From assembly GCA_907163375.1 (NCBI GenBank), contig CAJQUW010008917.1, forward strand, positions 19,741-83,740: 64,000 nt of DNA, read 5' to 3'. Below the pieces are notes generated by a model. The model was not told the origin of the DNA. It saw only the letters and a list, made by a program, of their open reading frames with translations, and searched no databases. A program made the position numbers and the translations under genes. The stretch is from Prostheceraeus crozeri (taxonomy: Eukaryota > Platyhelminthes > Polycladida > Euryleptidae). Of this stretch, positions 63,224-64,000 are shown piece after piece (position 1 is the stretch's first letter; each line of letters starts with the position of its first letter).

Positions 63224-64000
63224 TTGAATAGTCTCTTGCTATCAAGAGATTCACTTCTGCTCATAAAGCACATCATCGCTGTAATACCTCCTTTGCTCGA
63301 GCGTTCCTTCGGGACGGCGGGTACTCTTCACCTACTGAGCGCGTTCTTTGGAGTACAATGTCTGCCATTCAGTGCAGAAACTCGGAGGGTCACTTTTCAG
63401 AGACCTCTGAGCTATCAGTTTCGCATTTTGAGGCGTATTGCCGCTGTATCCTCGCTTTGTAGCGTGAGAGCTTCGCTGGTCCGAGCAGCGATAGTGAGAG
63501 GTAGGAGGGGAGGATTTCAGCTCGAACTTAGCGGTGGACGTTCGACCGCTTCTCGATCGCTCGAGGACCCCTACAGCGACGTTAAGCTGCGAGCGGATTT
63601 GCAACACAATGTCGTCAATTTTGTCAAGCGCCCGGCCGCGTGTTTGATCGCCGAGAGTGATGATGTAGTAGACGCTAAAGATGAGGAGGGTGGAGAAGTT
63701 GTAAGGAGGGGCCTTTCTCATACAAGCAAAGTAATGCAGGACCTAAAGAACGTTGGCGGAGCGATGAAAGAAGGTGTGAAGGAGAGATTGAAGCGAGCGG
63801 GATGGATCGCGTGTTGGAGCAGGTGAAGAGTGTCAAGACTCTCGAGGGGAATAGCAAAAGAGAAGGTGTGGCTTTTTTGCTGAGCTGAGAGGGAAGAAGG
63901 TAGGGAGAAGTGAGATACGAAGGGTTGAAGGAGGAAGTGTGGGGAGGATCTCCGTGTGCAGTTATGGCTAAGGTTGTCGAGACGAAGACACGAGCTGCAC
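63224..64000 (+). other. Purine-rich, possibly coding start of the second Polinton's left-arm gene
   Basis: The position corresponds to the first left-arm gene of the first Polinton. From about 63640 the sequence becomes GA-rich with open stretches such as DDVVDAKDEEGGEVV and MKEGVKERLKRAGW, similar in composition to the coiled-coil gene there. No single frame is convincing within the window, so no protein is called. Confidence 0.3.

Larger units (their letters stand above)
59032..64000 (+). mobile_element. Second Polinton (left end only, leaves the window)
   Basis: Begins AGTAGTAATAAAAGGTCC, matching the outer end of the first Polinton (AGTAGTAAGTAAAACTCC). A GC-rich cap with the shared CGTGGTGTGCCGGCCAGG, tandem terminal units, a TATA box, a repeated leader and the conserved ~280-nt leader segment follow in the same order as in the first element. 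The unit at 59176-60700 also appears at the right end of the first Polinton, proving kinship. The preceding six bases ATAGAC would be its target duplication, but the far end lies outside. Whether it is broken cannot be judged from this part. Confidence 0.8.

Overview
The window reads as nuclear DNA of an invertebrate animal: AT-rich, intron-bearing, with only one convincing host gene (a single-exon short-chain dehydrogenase close to HSD17B14 at 53448-54281) in a dense layer of nested mobile elements. Recurrent aggcctac motifs and the style of the elements suggest a marine invertebrate, perhaps an echinoderm or relative, but the species cannot be read from the sequence.

Layout. 1-5040: a motif-rich AT stretch, then a decayed DUF4371-type hAT transposase split by a 1.7 kb non-autonomous hAT element with a perfect 8-bp target duplication. 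6661-7890: a repeat with imperfect terminal inverted repeats. 8446-31704: a 23.3 kb Polinton/Maverick (adintovirus-like) element with long terminal inverted repeats and an exact 6-bp target duplication (TCATCG); it carries protein-primed PolB, retroviral-type integrase with chromodomain, packaging ATPase, adenain-like protease, double jelly-roll capsid protein, core proteins, RING proteins, a TBP-like protein, and an unusual left arm. 32527-38638 and 40985-49194: two TA-flanked EnSpm/CACTA-like elements with spliced gene remains. The second lies inside a CCCGGGACGAGCA-ended element (39568-51237), itself inside a Tigger/pogo element (38694-51735). 51908-52548: hAT MITE. 56028-57581: two long foldback elements. 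59032-64000: the left end of a second, related Polinton that runs off the window.

The most unusual region is the left arm of the Polinton (10.0-13.1 kb). Here TATA-driven small genes are each followed, about 27-60 nt after the stop, by a near-consensus histone mRNA 3' stem-loop (GGCTCT-CTTA-AGGGCC followed by ACC) within a 143-145 nt module that is repeated three times. The modules and the leaders of both Polintons also share a hairpin with a constant CTAT loop closed by G-C and stems that differ but still pair, which suggests a selected RNA structure. The structural-gene arm instead ends in ordinary AATAAA signals, and the same element encodes a TBP-like protein. Together this suggests a virus-like element with its own promoter reader and two modes of 3' end formation, one of them possibly tied to S phase like host histone mRNAs. 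This is inference. The Polinton copies are treated as fossils: the first looks structurally complete but carries several breaks.
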